40,860 nucleotides of DNA from Duganella alba (lineage in GTDB: Bacteria; Pseudomonadota; Gammaproteobacteria; Burkholderiales; Burkholderiaceae_D), in assembly GCF_009674495.1 (NCBI RefSeq), contig NZ_WKJN01000042.1:1-40860 (forward strand), read 5' to 3'. A program made the translations under genes and the position numbers. The number at the start of each line of letters is the position of its first letter. The first letter of the stretch is position 1. Positions 1 to 9,215 of this stretch are shown here, piece by piece. The notes under the pieces were generated by a model. It had not been told where the DNA came from, did no database searches, and worked only from the letters and a program-made list of their open reading frames with translations.

Positions 1-3000
1 CAAGCGCGCGCCGCGCGGCGGCGCCAGCGCGTGGATGGCGCTCAATGCCGCATCGAGCTGCGCCGCCAGCGTGCGCTGCGCCTGCGCCAGTTCGGTTTGC
101 AGCGCCACCGACAGTTCGCCGGGCGCGCCGTCATCGCGTTGCGGCGAGCCGCACAGCTTCTCGACCTGCGCCAGGGTGGCGGCGATCTGTTCCAGGCCGA
201 TGTTGGCGGCCACGCCGCGCACCTTGTGCGCCCAGGCCTGCGCTTCGGCCAATCCCACTTCGCTGGTGTTGGCCAGCAGCTTGACCAGCGTGGCGGCGGC
301 GCTGGCGTGGTCCGCCACGAAACGGTGCAGCGCCTGGTGATAGGCGGCCTCCTCGCCGCCCCAGCGCGCCAGGCCGGCCTTCTGGTTCAGCGAGCGCAGG
401 CGTGGCGCCTCGGACGGCGGCGGCGCCGACGCCAACGGCGGCAGGTTGAGCACCCGCGCGATTTCGTGCGACAGCGTGTGCCAGTCCACCGGTTTCGACG
501 CAAAGCCGTTCATGCCGGCCTTGGCGGCCGCTTCGCGGTGCGCCGCCAGCACGCTGGCGGTCATGGCGACGATCGGCACCGGCGCGTCGCCGTTGTGCTG
601 TTCGCGCGCGCGGATGGTGCGGGTGGCGGCCAGGCCGTCGAGCATCGGCATCTGCATGTCCATCAGGATCACGTCGTGCAGGCGGTCGGCCGATCGCTGC
701 ACCGCCATGTAGCCGTCGGCGGCGGTGTCGAGCGTGTGGCCGCGCTTGGCCAGCAGCAGCGACAGCAGCTCCAGGTTCTGCGGCACGTCGTCGGCCGCCA
801 GGATGTGCAGCGGAGGCAGCGGATAGTCGCTCACTTCGCTGTGCTGGCCCTCGCCGTTGTGCGCCGGCTCCAGCGGCAGCAGCACGTGGAAGGTGGTGCC
901 CTTGCCGGGCGTGCTCTCGGCCCAGATTTTGCCGCCCATCAGGTCCACCAGCTGGCGGCTGATGGTGGTGCCCAGGCCGGTGCCGCCGAAGCGCCGCGTC
1001 ATCGAGGCGTCGGCCTGGGTGAACGGATCGAAGATGGCGTTGATGCGTTCCGGCGCGATGCCGATGCCGGTGTCCTGCACGGCGATGTGCAGCTGCCCCT
1101 GGCGCACACCGGCGCGCAGGCACACCTTGCCCACGGCGGTGAACTTGATGGCGTTGTCGAGCAGGTTGCCGAGAATCTGGCGCATGCGCAGTTCGTCGCC
1201 GTGCAGCCAGGCCGGCAGCGTGCCGTCGTAGGCGATGTCGATTTCCAGTCCCTTGCTGCGGGCGTTGCTGCCGAAGGTGGACGCCAGCTCGTCGATCAGG
1301 CCGAGCAGGCTGTAATCGTCCGGCTCCAGTTCCACCGCGCCCTTGTCCAGCTTGGCGGTGTCGAGGATTTCGTTCAGCAGCCGCAGCAGCGAGCGGCCTT
1401 CCTTGCGCACGGTGTTCAGGTGGCGCTGCTGCTCTTCGCTCAACTCGGTATCGAGCAGCACGTCGGTGAAACCGAGGATGGCGTTCATCGGCGTGCGGAT
1501 TTCGTGGCTCATGTTGGCGACAAAACTGGCGCGCGCGGCGGCCGCCTGTTCCGCCGTCTCCTTGGCCTTGCGCAGTTCCAGTTCCATCTCGCGGCGTTCG
1601 CTGATGTCGAGGATCACGCCGTCGATCCAGCGGATCTCCGGATTGCTCTCGTCCTGCGTCACCGCGCCGTGCTCCCACATGAAGCGCCGGCTGCCGTCGG
1701 CGTGGATCAGGCACCACTCGACCTGGTAGGCCGCCAGCGCGGCGATGCTGCGCGAAATTTCGGCGGCCACGCGCTCGCGGTCCTCCTCGCAGATCAGCGA
1801 GCCGAAGGTGCGGATGCGCCGGGCGCCGACGAAGTCGCTGGCCGGATAGCCGGCCAGGCGTTCGATGCCGTCGCTGACGAACACCGGCGGCGCGTCGAAG
1901 GCCATGCTGCTGCGGAAGGAGATGCCGGGGATGTTGCCGATCAGCGAACGGAATTGCTGCTCGTTGTCGCGCAGCGCCTGCATGATGGCGCGGCGCTCGC
2001 TGATGTCGGTAATGAACAGCACGAACAGGTCGCGCTGCGCCAGGCGCGCGTGGCCCAGCGCGCGGCGGATCGGCACCTGGCTGCCGTCCTTGCGCACGGC
2101 GATCACTTCGCTGCCCTTGCCGGGCACGGTGCCATCCTCGGTGCGCAGGTAGTTCAGCAGGCCGTCCTGCTCCGAGCGCTCGGCATCGGCCATCAGCAGG
2201 CGCACGTTGCGGCCGATGATCTCGCCGCGCGCCCAGCCGAAGATGCGCTCGGCCGAGGCGTTGAATTCCTGGATCACGCCGTCGCGGTCGACGGTGATGA
2301 CGCCGTCGACGGTGGTGGTCAGCAGCGCGCGCATCCAGGCCTCGCTCTCGGTCTGGAGGCGATACAGTTCGCGGTAGCGCAGCATGCCGTTGGCGGCCAT
2401 GGCGAACACCGTCACCGCCACGGTGATCAGCGACAGCGCCAGCGCCAGGAAGGTGGAGTTCTGTTGCGGCGAGGCGTCGAGCGGCAGCACGCCGGTGAAG
2501 CGCGCCGCCGCCATGCCGGTGTAGTGCATGCCGGCGATGGCGCAGCCCATGACGGCGGCGCTGAACGCCGCCACCAGCGCCGGCGGCAGGCGCAGCGTGC
2601 GCAGGCCGAAGCGTATCCACAGGGCCAGCGTGGCCAGCACCACCGCCACCACGATCGACAGGCCGAACATGAAGGGATCGTAGCGCAGCTGCAGCGCGGT
2701 CTGCATCGCCGCCATGCCGGTGTAGTGCATGGCGCCGATGCCGGCGCCGACCAGCACGCCGCCGCTGATGAGCGAGATGGCGCTCAGGCGCTGCATGCTG
2801 ATGATGTACAGCGCCACCGCCGAGGCCGCCAGGCTGGGCAGCACCGAGATCAGCGTCAGCGCGTGGTCGTAGTCGACGTCGGTGCACAGGTTGAACGCCA
2901 GCATGCCGATGAAGTGCATCGACCACACGCCGCAGCCCAGCGCCAGGCTGCCGGTGGCCAGCATGGCGGCGCGCAGCGGACGCGTGCCGGCCAGGCGCGC

Positions 3001-3132
3001 CTGCGCGGCGACTTGCAATCCCATCCACGATGAGAATATGGCAACCAGGATCGAGAGTAAAACCAGCCACGGCGAATAAGTGCCGTAGTGGAGCAGGGAC
3101 GGATTGTCCGGCGATATGAAGAGTTCCATCAT
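1..3132 (-). CDS. MHYT-domain hybrid sensor histidine kinase (C-terminus beyond window)
   Basis: The reading frame is open from an ATG pair at 3132/3129 to the left window edge, giving 1044 codons without a stop, so the gene is partial. The N-terminus is a multi-pass membrane MHYT sensor with its repeated motifs near residues 72 (MHFIGM), 135 and 202 (MHYTGM). Two or three PAS/PAC segments follow (about 245-520), then a HisKA H-box with MSHEIRTPMN and phospho-acceptor His543. The HATPase has DTGIGI near 688 and GGTGLG near 715. A receiver domain carries MDMQMP with Asp825, and an HPt domain has AHKVRG with His969. The family relays phosphate His-Asp-His to a separate response regulator; MHYT domains are proposed to sense diatomic gases through bound metal. 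No output domain is visible. The Shine-Dalgarno sequence is weak. It stands alone, separated by a hairpin from the gene upstream. Confidence 0.93.
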   Translation of the reverse strand, partial: MMELFISPDNPSLLHYGTYSPWLVLLSILVAIFSSWMGLQVAAQARLAGTRPLRAAMLATGSLALGCGVWSMHFIGMLAFNLCTDVDYDHALTLISVLPSLAASAVALYIISMQRLSAISLISGGVLVGAGIGAMHYTGMAAMQTALQLRYDPFMFGLSIVVAVVLATLALWIRFGLRTLRLPPALVAAFSAAVMGCAIAGMHYTGMAAARFTGVLPLDASPQQNSTFLALALSLITVAVTVFAMAANGMLRYRELYRLQTESEAWMRALLTTTVDGVITVDRDGVIQEFNASAERIFGWARGEIIGRNVRLLMADAERSEQDGLLNYLRTEDGTVPGKGSEVIAVRKDGSQVPIRRALGHARLAQRDLFVLFITDISERRAIMQALRDNEQQFRSLIGNIPGISFRSSMAFDAPPVFVSDGIERLAGYPASDFVGARRIRTFGSLICEEDRERVAAEISRSIAALAAYQVEWCLIHADGSRRFMWEHGAVTQDESNPEIRWIDGVILDISERREMELELRKAKETAEQAAAARASFVANMSHEIRTPMNAILGFTDVLLDTELSEEQQRHLNTVRKEGRSLLRLLNEILDTAKLDKGAVELEPDDYSLLGLIDELASTFGSNARSKGLEIDIAYDGTLPAWLHGDELRMRQILGNLLDNAIKFTAVGKVCLRAGVRQGQLHIAVQDTGIGIAPERINAIFDPFTQADASMTRRFGGTGLGTTISRQLVDLMGGKIWAESTPGKGTTFHVLLPLEPAHNGEGQHSEVSDYPLPPLHILAADDVPQNLELLSLLLAKRGHTLDTAADGYMAVQRSADRLHDVILMDMQMPMLDGLAATRTIRAREQHNGDAPVPIVAMTASVLAAHREAAAKAGMNGFASKPVDWHTLSHEIARVLNLPPLASAPPPSEAPRLRSLNQKAGLARWGGEEAAYHQALHRFVADHASAAATLVKLLANTSEVGLAEAQAWAHKVRGVAANIGLEQIAATLAQVEKLCGSPQRDDGAPGELSVALQTELAQAQRTLAAQLDAALSAIHALAPPRGARL

Positions 3133-3156
3133 GATGATGGGACCATATCACAGAAG

Positions 3157-3179
3157 AAACCGCCCGCAGGCGGTTTTTT
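3157..3179. terminator. Intrinsic terminator between dienelactone hydrolase and MHYT kinase
   Basis: A stem AAACCGCC / GGCGGTTT with a 4-nt loop, followed by a T-run on the plus strand and a shorter T-rich run on the minus strand. It lies just after the stop of the minus-strand hydrolase and before the kinase start, so it probably ends the hydrolase transcript. Confidence 0.75.
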
Positions 3180-3181
3180 GA

Positions 3182-3877
3182 CTACAGGTTGTGCTTGAAG
3201 AAGGCGTCGGTGCGGGCGTTGGCCAGCGTCGCGGCGGCGCTGTCGTAGTGGTTGCCGCCGGGGCGCGCGAACGCGTGGTTGCAGCCGGGGTAGTCGTGCA
3301 GCTCGATGTGCGGGTTGGCGGCGAAGGCGGCGTGGATGGCGGCCTGCGCTTCCTTGCCGATGTATTCGTCCTCTTCGGCCAGGTGGTACAGCAGCGGCCT
3401 GGCGACGTTGCCGGCTTCGCCGATGTACTTCTCGGTGCTGCCGCCGTAGTAGGCGACAAAGGCGTCGGCCTCGGCGCGGGCGGCGGTCAGGTAGGTCAGC
3501 AGGCCGCCCAGGCAGTAGCCGGTGACGCCGACCTTGCCCGAGGCGCCGGGCAGCGTGCGCGCGGCCGCCACCACGGCGGCGATGTCATCGACGCCGCCGT
3601 CGAGGTTGTAGGCGCTGTACAGCGCGAAGCCGCGCGCCCAGTCGCCGGGACTGTCTTCCGACATGTCGAGGCCGGGTTCGGCGCGCCAGAACAGGTCCGG
3701 CGCCACGGCGATGTAGCCCTTGGCGGCGTAGGCGTCGGCGATGCTGCGGATGCCGGCGTTGACGCCGAAGATCTCCTGCAGCACGACGATGACGGGGGCG
3801 CTGGCGGCTTGGGCTGGACGCGCCACGTAGCAGGTGAAGCTGCCGTCGGCGACGGCGATGGTGAGCGTTTCTGGCAT
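3182..3877 (-). CDS. Dienelactone hydrolase family protein
   Basis: A 231-residue alpha/beta hydrolase of the dienelactone hydrolase (carboxymethylenebutenolidase) family, which opens lactone or ester rings in the cytoplasm. The usual Cys-Asp-His triad is visible: Cys122 in GYCLGG, Asp170 in LAEEDEY and His201 in GCNHAF. The nucleophile is Cys rather than Ser, as in true dienelactone hydrolases. Length is normal for the family (about 230-240). The start at 3877 is preceded by GGAGAA; the frame stays open upstream, but those residues do not look like protein and have no ribosome site. The gene stands alone, with no catechol-pathway genes nearby, so the substrate is unknown. Confidence 0.92.
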   Translation of the reverse strand: MPETLTIAVADGSFTCYVARPAQAASAPVIVVLQEIFGVNAGIRSIADAYAAKGYIAVAPDLFWRAEPGLDMSEDSPGDWARGFALYSAYNLDGGVDDIAAVVAAARTLPGASGKVGVTGYCLGGLLTYLTAARAEADAFVAYYGGSTEKYIGEAGNVARPLLYHLAEEDEYIGKEAQAAIHAAFAANPHIELHDYPGCNHAFARPGGNHYDSAAATLANARTDAFFKHNL

Positions 3878-3989
3878 GGGATTCTCCGGTGGTTGAGAGC
3901 TCAATCTTAGGCAGGAAAACCGCGCTTGAGAACCGGCATTCGTGCAAAACCGCCGTGCAGGATTGCAAACGCCGTCCATCACTGAATTG

Positions 3990-4018
3990 TTGCTTTTAAG
4001 ATAAATCTGTTTGATACT
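3990..4018 (+). promoter_or_regulatory. Candidate sigma70 promoter for the MacAB-type operon
   Basis: TTGCTT at 3990-3995 and GATACT at 4013-4018 are separated by 17 bp, in an AT-richer stretch about 55 bp before the start of the adaptor gene. This is a match by eye only. Confidence 0.45.
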
Positions 4019-4071
4019 TGCTCGGCTGATCCGCATGTCGCCGGATCTCACTATGGGACACACTGAAAACA

Positions 4072-5304
4072 ATGGCTTTCCTGACCAAGAAAAAGATTGT
4101 GCTGGCCGTCGCCCTGCTGCTCATCGGCGGTGGCGCCACCGCCTACTATTCCAAAAGCAAGACCCCTGTGGTGGAGCCGCCACGTTTCCGCACGGCAGCC
4201 GTCGACAGCGGCAACATCACGCAGACGGTGACCGCCACCGGCACCATCAATCCGGTGGCGCTGATCAATATCGGCTCGCAGGTGTCGGGCACAGTCAGCG
4301 AGCTCAAAGCCGACTTCAACGACCACGTGAGCAAGGGCCAGGTGCTGCTGAAACTCGATCCGACCATCTTCAACGCGCAGATCCGCCAGGCCGACGCGCA
4401 GCTGGCGTCGGCGCGCGCCTCGCTCAAGCTGGCGCAGGCCACGCACCAGCGCAATCAGTCGCTGCTGTCGCAGAACTACATCTCGCCGCTGGCGCTGGAC
4501 CAGTCCAAGCGCGAGGTCGACGTGGCGCAGGCGAATATCCAGCTGGCCTCGGCGCAGCTGGCGCGCGCGCAGGCGGACTTCGACAACAGCGTGATCCGCT
4601 CGCCGATCGACGGCGTCATCATCAAGCGCACCGTCGACCTGGGCCAGACGGTGGCGGCGTCGTTCACCACGCCGCAGCTGTTCCAGATCGCGCGCGACCT
4701 GACCAAGATGCAGATCGACACCAGCGTCTCGGAAGCCGACGTCGGTTCGCTGAAGGAAGGGCAGGAAGCCCGCTTCGTGGTGGACGCCTATCCGGACAAG
4801 GAATTCAATGCGCGCATGCGCCAGTTCCGCCTGGCCGCCAACGTGGTGAACAGCGTGGTGACGTATAACGTGGTGCTGGACGTCGACAACCAGGACGAGC
4901 TGCTCAAGCCGGGCATGACGGCGCAGGTGCGGCTGCTGGTGGGCAACCGCCAGAACGTGCTGCGCGTGCCGACCGCCGCGCTGCGCTTCCGTCTCAGCGA
5001 CGAGGAAATCGAGAAGCAGAAGAAGCTGGCCGACGCGGCCAGACCGGCCTCCGCCTCGGCCAGCGCCTCTGCGGTCGCCGCCGCCGACGCGCCGCAGGAC
5101 GACGACGCTTCGTTCCGCACCAAGGCCGACCTGGCGCGCTCGTTCCGCATCTACACGCTGGACGCGAAGAACCAGCCTAAGGCCACCGACGTGAAAATCG
5201 GCCTGTCCAACTTCCGCTACACCGAAGTGGTGGGCGGCGAATTGAAGAAGGGCGACAAGGTCATCACGCGCGCGATCGGCAACGAGAATGCGGGTGGCAT
5301 GTGA
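4072..5304 (+). CDS. HlyD/MacA-type periplasmic adaptor (efflux RND adaptor family)
   Basis: A 410-residue membrane fusion protein. An N-terminal anchor (about 8-25) is followed by a barrel-sandwich half (about 45-85), a coiled-coil hairpin rich in Ala/Gln/Arg (about 95-165), the second lipoyl half with IRSPIDGVI, then beta-barrel and membrane-proximal domains. In the MacAB type such proteins link an inner-membrane ABC transporter to an outer-membrane TolC channel. An unusual low-complexity insertion of Ala, Ser and Asp lies near residues 325-345. The next gene overlaps its stop by 4 nt, so the three genes form one operon. No TolC homologue is in the window, so the channel must come from elsewhere. 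The ribosome site is weak. Confidence 0.9.
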   Translation: MAFLTKKKIVLAVALLLIGGGATAYYSKSKTPVVEPPRFRTAAVDSGNITQTVTATGTINPVALINIGSQVSGTVSELKADFNDHVSKGQVLLKLDPTIFNAQIRQADAQLASARASLKLAQATHQRNQSLLSQNYISPLALDQSKREVDVAQANIQLASAQLARAQADFDNSVIRSPIDGVIIKRTVDLGQTVAASFTTPQLFQIARDLTKMQIDTSVSEADVGSLKEGQEARFVVDAYPDKEFNARMRQFRLAANVVNSVVTYNVVLDVDNQDELLKPGMTAQVRLLVGNRQNVLRVPTAALRFRLSDEEIEKQKKLADAARPASASASASAVAAADAPQDDDASFRTKADLARSFRIYTLDAKNQPKATDVKIGLSNFRYTEVVGGELKKGDKVITRAIGNENAGGM

Positions 5305-6050
5305 GTGGGCCGGTCAATGAACTGCTGATTGATATCCGCCGGGTCACCAAGAGCTACTTCTCCGGCAGCATCGAAACGCAGGTGCTGCACGGGATCGACC
5401 TGGCCGTGCCGCGCGGCGACTTCCTGGCGGTGATGGGGCAGTCCGGTTCCGGCAAGTCGACGCTGATGAACATCTTCGGCTGCCTGGACCAGGCCACCGG
5501 CGGCAGCTACTTTCTCAACGGCGTCGACACCTTGACGCTGTCGCGCAATGAGCTGGCGACCATCCGCAACCGCACCATCGGCTTCGTGTTCCAGAGCTTC
5601 AACCTGATCAAGCGCATGAGCGTGGCGGAGAACGTGGCGTTGCCGCTGATCTACGCCGGCGTGTCGCGCGCCAGGGCGCATGCCAAGGCCCTGCTGGAAC
5701 TGGAGCGCGTCGGGCTGAAGGAGATGGCCAGGCGCACGCCGAACCAGCTGTCGGGCGGCCAGCAGCAGCGGGTGGCGATCGCCCGCGCGCTGGTGGGCGA
5801 CCCGCCGCTGATCCTGGCCGATGAGCCGACCGGCAACCTCGATACCCAGACCAGCGTCGAGATCATGCGCTCGTTCCAGCAGTTGAACGAGGAGCGCGGC
5901 ATCACCATCCTGCTAGTGACGCACGAGCCGGACATCGCCGCCTACAGCAAGCGCCTGATGCGCCTCAAGGACGGCCACGTGCTGTACGACGGCCCCTCGG
6001 CCGAAGGCCTGCGCCAGATGCTGCTGAGTCACGAAAACTTAACCGTATAA
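5301..6050 (+). CDS. ABC transporter ATP-binding protein, MacB/LolD type
   Basis: A 249-residue nucleotide-binding subunit with all hallmarks: Walker A GQSGSGKST (46-54), Q-loop FVFQSF (Gln98), signature LSGGQQQR (150-157), Walker B LILADEP (170-176) and the switch His in LVTHEPD. The MacB/LolD group is indicated by VMGQSGSGKSTLMN and by PTGNLDT after Walker B. It begins at GTG (5301) inside the ATGTGA junction with the adaptor gene, which suggests translational coupling. In E. coli MacB this domain is fused to the permease; here it is a separate chain, as in many MacB-like systems. The exported substrate (drug, peptide, siderophore or glycolipid) cannot be told from sequence. Confidence 0.94.
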   Translation: MSGPVNELLIDIRRVTKSYFSGSIETQVLHGIDLAVPRGDFLAVMGQSGSGKSTLMNIFGCLDQATGGSYFLNGVDTLTLSRNELATIRNRTIGFVFQSFNLIKRMSVAENVALPLIYAGVSRARAHAKALLELERVGLKEMARRTPNQLSGGQQQRVAIARALVGDPPLILADEPTGNLDTQTSVEIMRSFQQLNEERGITILLVTHEPDIAAYSKRLMRLKDGHVLYDGPSAEGLRQMLLSHENLTV

Positions 6051-6067
6051 ACCGTATAAACCATATG
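6041..6067 (+). repeat. Three tandem 9-bp units spanning the ATPase stop and permease start
   Basis: AACCGTATA at 6041-6049, AACCGTATA at 6050-6058 and the variant AACCATATG at 6059-6067. The ATPase stop codon lies at the junction of units one and two, and the permease ATG is formed by the end of unit three. The array takes up the whole gap between the genes, leaving no recognisable Shine-Dalgarno sequence. Confidence 0.85.
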
Positions 6068-7288
6068 AACCTTTTGCAGATCGTGGTAGAGGCGTTTCGC
6101 TCGATGCTGGCGAACCGCCTGCGCACGCTGTTGACCATGCTGGGCATCATCATCGGCATCACGTCCGTGGTGCTGCTGCTGGCGGTGGGCGACAGCATGA
6201 AGCGCTTCATCGCCAAGGAGCTGGAACAGCTGGGCACCAATATGCTGTTCATCTCCCCCGGCGGCGACCGCGCGCAACAGCAGCGCATGCGCAGCGGCGC
6301 ACAGCCGGCGATGACCATCGCCGACGCGGCCTCGCTGAACGAACTGCCGTCGCTGGCCGGCGCCGCGCCGGTGCTGCAGGGCGGCTTCAATCTCGCGGTC
6401 GGCAACGAAAACGCCTCCAAGACCGTGCACGGCGTCACGCCGGCCATGTTCAAGATCCGCGGCTGGAAGGTCGACAAGGGCAGCGCCTTCAGCGACGCCG
6501 ACGTGCGCGCCGCCTCGCGCATGGTGGTCATCGGCCGCAAGATCGCCGACCAGTTCTTCTACAAGCAGGACCCGCTGGGCAAATACATCCGCATCGAGAA
6601 CGTCTCGTTCCAGGTGGTGGGCGTGCTGTACGGCGAGGGCAAGCAGGTGGACGGCGGCGACCTGAGCGAATACGTCATCGTGCCGATCACGGCGGCCGCC
6701 GCCAACCTGGTGAAGATGCCGTTCCCCGGCAATGTGCACTACGTGGTGGCGCAGGGTAAATCCGGCGGCAACCTGCAGGATGCGATCCAGGACATCGGCG
6801 AGACGCTGCGCGACCGTCACCACATCAAGATCGACCAGCCGGACGACTTCCGCATCGATAACCTGGCATCGTTCGCCGAGACCGCGCAGAAGATCAGCGC
6901 CGGCCTGGCCGCGCTGCTGGGGCTGATCGGCGCGATCTCGCTGATCGTCGGCGGCATCGGCATCATGAACATCATGCTGGTGTCGGTGACCGAGCGCACG
7001 CGCGAAATCGGCATCCGCATGGCGATCGGCGCCAAGCCGCGCGACGTGCTGCTGCAGTTCCTGACGGAGGCGGTGGTGATCTGCCTGGTGGGCGGCATCT
7101 TCGGCATCGTGCTGGCCACCGGCGCGGCGGCCGGCATCACCGCCACCGGCAAGTTCGACGTCTTCATCACCTTGCAGGCGGTGGTCGTGGCGTGCGGCTT
7201 TTCCAGCCTGGTGGGCGTGTTCTTCGGCTTCTATCCGGCGCGGCGCGCCTCCAAGCTGCTGCCGGTGGACTGCCTGCGCTACGAGTGA
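6065..7288 (+). CDS. MacB-type ABC transporter permease (MacB_PCD + FtsX domains)
   Basis: A 407-residue permease of the type VII ABC (FtsX/MacB/LolC) fold. TM1 is near 22-43 with the typical LLTMLGIIIGI, followed by a large periplasmic domain (about 45-275) and three C-terminal helices (about 280-305, 332-352, 368-390). The conserved cytoplasmic turn TERTREIGIRMAIGA, which contacts the ATPase, is intact. Such permeases do not form a through-channel; they drive substrate from the periplasm into the adaptor/TolC stack by mechanotransmission. It ends the operon. The next gene lies on the opposite strand with no gap, and I see no intrinsic terminator at the junction. Confidence 0.93.
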   Translation: MNLLQIVVEAFRSMLANRLRTLLTMLGIIIGITSVVLLLAVGDSMKRFIAKELEQLGTNMLFISPGGDRAQQQRMRSGAQPAMTIADAASLNELPSLAGAAPVLQGGFNLAVGNENASKTVHGVTPAMFKIRGWKVDKGSAFSDADVRAASRMVVIGRKIADQFFYKQDPLGKYIRIENVSFQVVGVLYGEGKQVDGGDLSEYVIVPITAAAANLVKMPFPGNVHYVVAQGKSGGNLQDAIQDIGETLRDRHHIKIDQPDDFRIDNLASFAETAQKISAGLAALLGLIGAISLIVGGIGIMNIMLVSVTERTREIGIRMAIGAKPRDVLLQFLTEAVVICLVGGIFGIVLATGAAAGITATGKFDVFITLQAVVVACGFSSLVGVFFGFYPARRASKLLPVDCLRYE

Positions 7289-7753
7289 TCAGTAGTCGAA
7301 CTTCTTGCTGCCGCCGCTGGACGCCTTGAAGTAGATCGAGTTTTCCTCGCGCTCCTTGCGGACCACTTCGCGGCGTTCGCGGTTGGCCTGGCGGCGCTCC
7401 TCGACGCGTGCGTTGTGCGCGTCGATGCGGCGCTGCGTCTGCAGGCCCTTCTTGCTGTTCTCCAGCAGGCCGAACTTGTGCCGCATGGCGAACGCCCACA
7501 GCAGGAATACCACCAGCAGCGACAGCAGGTAGGCGCTTTGCCACAGGCCGTAGTTCTGGCTGATGAAGGGGAAGATGGGCGCGGCTTTTTCCAGCCAGCC
7601 CTGGCCCAGCACGCCGAGGCCGGCCGCCAGCACGCCCAGACAGAAAGTCTTGGCGATCATCCAGCGGCTGGCCCTGATCCGCGATTCCCAGAAGGTTTGC
7701 GGATCGTCGGTCAGTTGGTCGAGATAGGGAGTGTGGTCGTGTTGCGTAGTCAT
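7289..7753 (-). CDS. Small two-helix membrane protein with basic tail, function unknown
   Basis: A 154-residue protein of no family I recognise. It has a soluble N-terminus (1-30), hydrophobic helices at about 33-53 and 70-90, and a long highly charged C-terminal helix (about 92-140) rich in Arg, Lys and Glu that could form a coiled coil in the cytoplasm. The ending is SSGGSKKFDY. It is convergent with the efflux permease, and the two stop codons are directly adjacent. The start at 7753 has no strong Shine-Dalgarno sequence. Base composition matches the surroundings, so it looks like a resident gene. Confidence 0.75.
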   Translation of the reverse strand: MTTQHDHTPYLDQLTDDPQTFWESRIRASRWMIAKTFCLGVLAAGLGVLGQGWLEKAAPIFPFISQNYGLWQSAYLLSLLVVFLLWAFAMRHKFGLLENSKKGLQTQRRIDAHNARVEERRQANRERREVVRKEREENSIYFKASSGGSKKFDY

Positions 7754-7936
7754 AGCGACAATTTTTTAGGGCGCCAATATTGCGTTGGGGATTATCGCAC
7801 ATTTTCCGTGTGGAAATATCAGCTGTGTTGATCTGGATCTAATTCCGGAAGGAGGCTGTGGGGCTGTCTAAAGGGGAGTGTTGCCGGCGGACGCGCTGCC
7901 GCATACTGGATGGACCGATTTCACCGCAGGTGCACC

Positions 7937-9175
7937 ATGCGCAACCGCGTCGCAGGATTCAGCTGTCTCGCTCTGATCGCCGCCGGCGCCGCCGCGCAGG
8001 ACGACGTCGCCCCCGTCAGCAGCAGCGTGATCTATGACGCCAATGTGCTGGCCAACGTGCGCGGCGGCGCGCGTCGCGGCAGCGGCTATCAGGGCATGCT
8101 GCGCTGGCAGACCAGCGTCGATGGCGAACGCGCCTTCGGCTGGCCGGACAGCAGCGGCTTTGTCAACGTGATGGCCGCCCACCATGCCGGGCCGGCCATC
8201 CTGACGGGCGACGCCCAGGGCGTCAGCAATATGACGGCGCCGCCCGGCGTGCGTTTGGAGGAAGCCTGGATGCAGCAGAATTTCCTCAATGACCGGCTGT
8301 CGGTGCTGGCCGGTCGCTACGATCTGAACAGCGAGTTTTACCATCTCAACGCCGCGACGCTGTTTTTCAACAGCTCGTTTGGGATCGGCGCCGAGTTCGG
8401 CCAGAGCGGGCCGGGCGGGCCGTCGATTTTTCCGGCCACCGCCATCGGCGTGCGCATCGCCGTTAAGCCGGCGCCGGACGTGGTGTTGCGCGCCGCCGTG
8501 CTCGACGGCGTGCCGGTGGACCGCGCCGGCGGCCGCCGCGCGGCCTTCCGTGGCGGCGATGGATTGTTGCTGGTGTATGAAATGGCATGGCTGCACCGGC
8601 CGGAAAGCGCCGATGCGCCGCCGGATCACCATCTGCGCATCGGCCGCAATGCCGGCCTGGCTACGGACCAGGGCAAGCTGGCCGTCGGTGGCTGGTATTA
8701 CACCGCGCGCTTTGCCGACCTTGGCGCGCTCGACGCCGCCGGGCAGCCGCGCCAGCAACGCGGTTCCGGCGGCGCCTACCTGGTGGCCGAACGCGCCCTG
8801 TATCAGTCCGGCGCCGGGACGCAACAGGCCGTCACGGGATTTGTGCAGTCCGGCGTGGCGGACAGCCGCGTCAACCGCTTCAACGCCTACCTCGGGGCGG
8901 GCGTGACGGCGACCGGCTTCGTGCCGGGGCGCGCCGCCGACACACTGGGGCTGGCGCTGGCCATCGCCCGCAACGGCGATGCCTACCTGCGCGGCCAGGA
9001 CGCGGCCGGCCTGGTCAACCGGCGCGCCGAGTCCACCGTCGAGCTGACCTATCTCCGCCAGGTCAACCCGCACCTGTCCCTGCAATCCAGCGTGCAGTAC
9101 GTGATCCATCCGAACACGCTGGCAGGGACTGCCAACGCACTGACGCTGCAACTGCGCGCCGAGGTGGCGTTTTAG
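7937..9175 (+). CDS. OprB-type carbohydrate-selective outer-membrane porin
   Basis: A 412-residue protein with a signal peptide (MRNRVAGFSCLALIAAGAAA, then QDD). The central segment with LAGRYDLNSEFY, FFNSSFGIG, PSIFPATAIGVRI is typical of the OprB family (PF04966), whose beta-barrels let mono- and oligosaccharides cross the outer membrane. The chain ends in LRAEVAF, with the terminal Phe used for outer-membrane assembly. The start at 7937 is chosen over the upstream ATG at 7910 because it gives a clean signal peptide and has AGGTG just upstream. The next gene, for a secreted beta-propeller, follows after 40 bp, so the two probably form one unit. Confidence 0.88.
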   Translation: MRNRVAGFSCLALIAAGAAAQDDVAPVSSSVIYDANVLANVRGGARRGSGYQGMLRWQTSVDGERAFGWPDSSGFVNVMAAHHAGPAILTGDAQGVSNMTAPPGVRLEEAWMQQNFLNDRLSVLAGRYDLNSEFYHLNAATLFFNSSFGIGAEFGQSGPGGPSIFPATAIGVRIAVKPAPDVVLRAAVLDGVPVDRAGGRRAAFRGGDGLLLVYEMAWLHRPESADAPPDHHLRIGRNAGLATDQGKLAVGGWYYTARFADLGALDAAGQPRQQRGSGGAYLVAERALYQSGAGTQQAVTGFVQSGVADSRVNRFNAYLGAGVTATGFVPGRAADTLGLALAIARNGDAYLRGQDAAGLVNRRAESTVELTYLRQVNPHLSLQSSVQYVIHPNTLAGTANALTLQLRAEVAF

Positions 9176-9215
9176 ACCGCTGGACGCGGTGGCCGCCTTT
9201 GCGTAGCATGGGGGC

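Noticed and set aside
31..3033. A 1000-codon open frame on the plus strand opposite the MHYT kinase
   Set aside because: Arg/His/Gln/Ala-rich translation without domains. It is the antisense shadow expected in GC-rich DNA, while the minus frame encodes a complete set of kinase motifs.
131..3151. A 1006-codon minus-strand frame offset from the MHYT kinase
   Set aside because: A frame-shifted shadow of the kinase; its translation is Arg/Ala/Gly-rich with no motifs.
3878..4072. Longer dienelactone hydrolase starting at 4072
   Set aside because: The extra 65 residues have no family match, cross the probable promoter of the divergent efflux operon, and lack a ribosome site.
7849..7936. A perfect AAGGAGG followed by GTG at 7858 upstream of the porin
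   Set aside because: The frame from this GTG is not the porin frame and gives no protein-like product; probably chance or an old leader.
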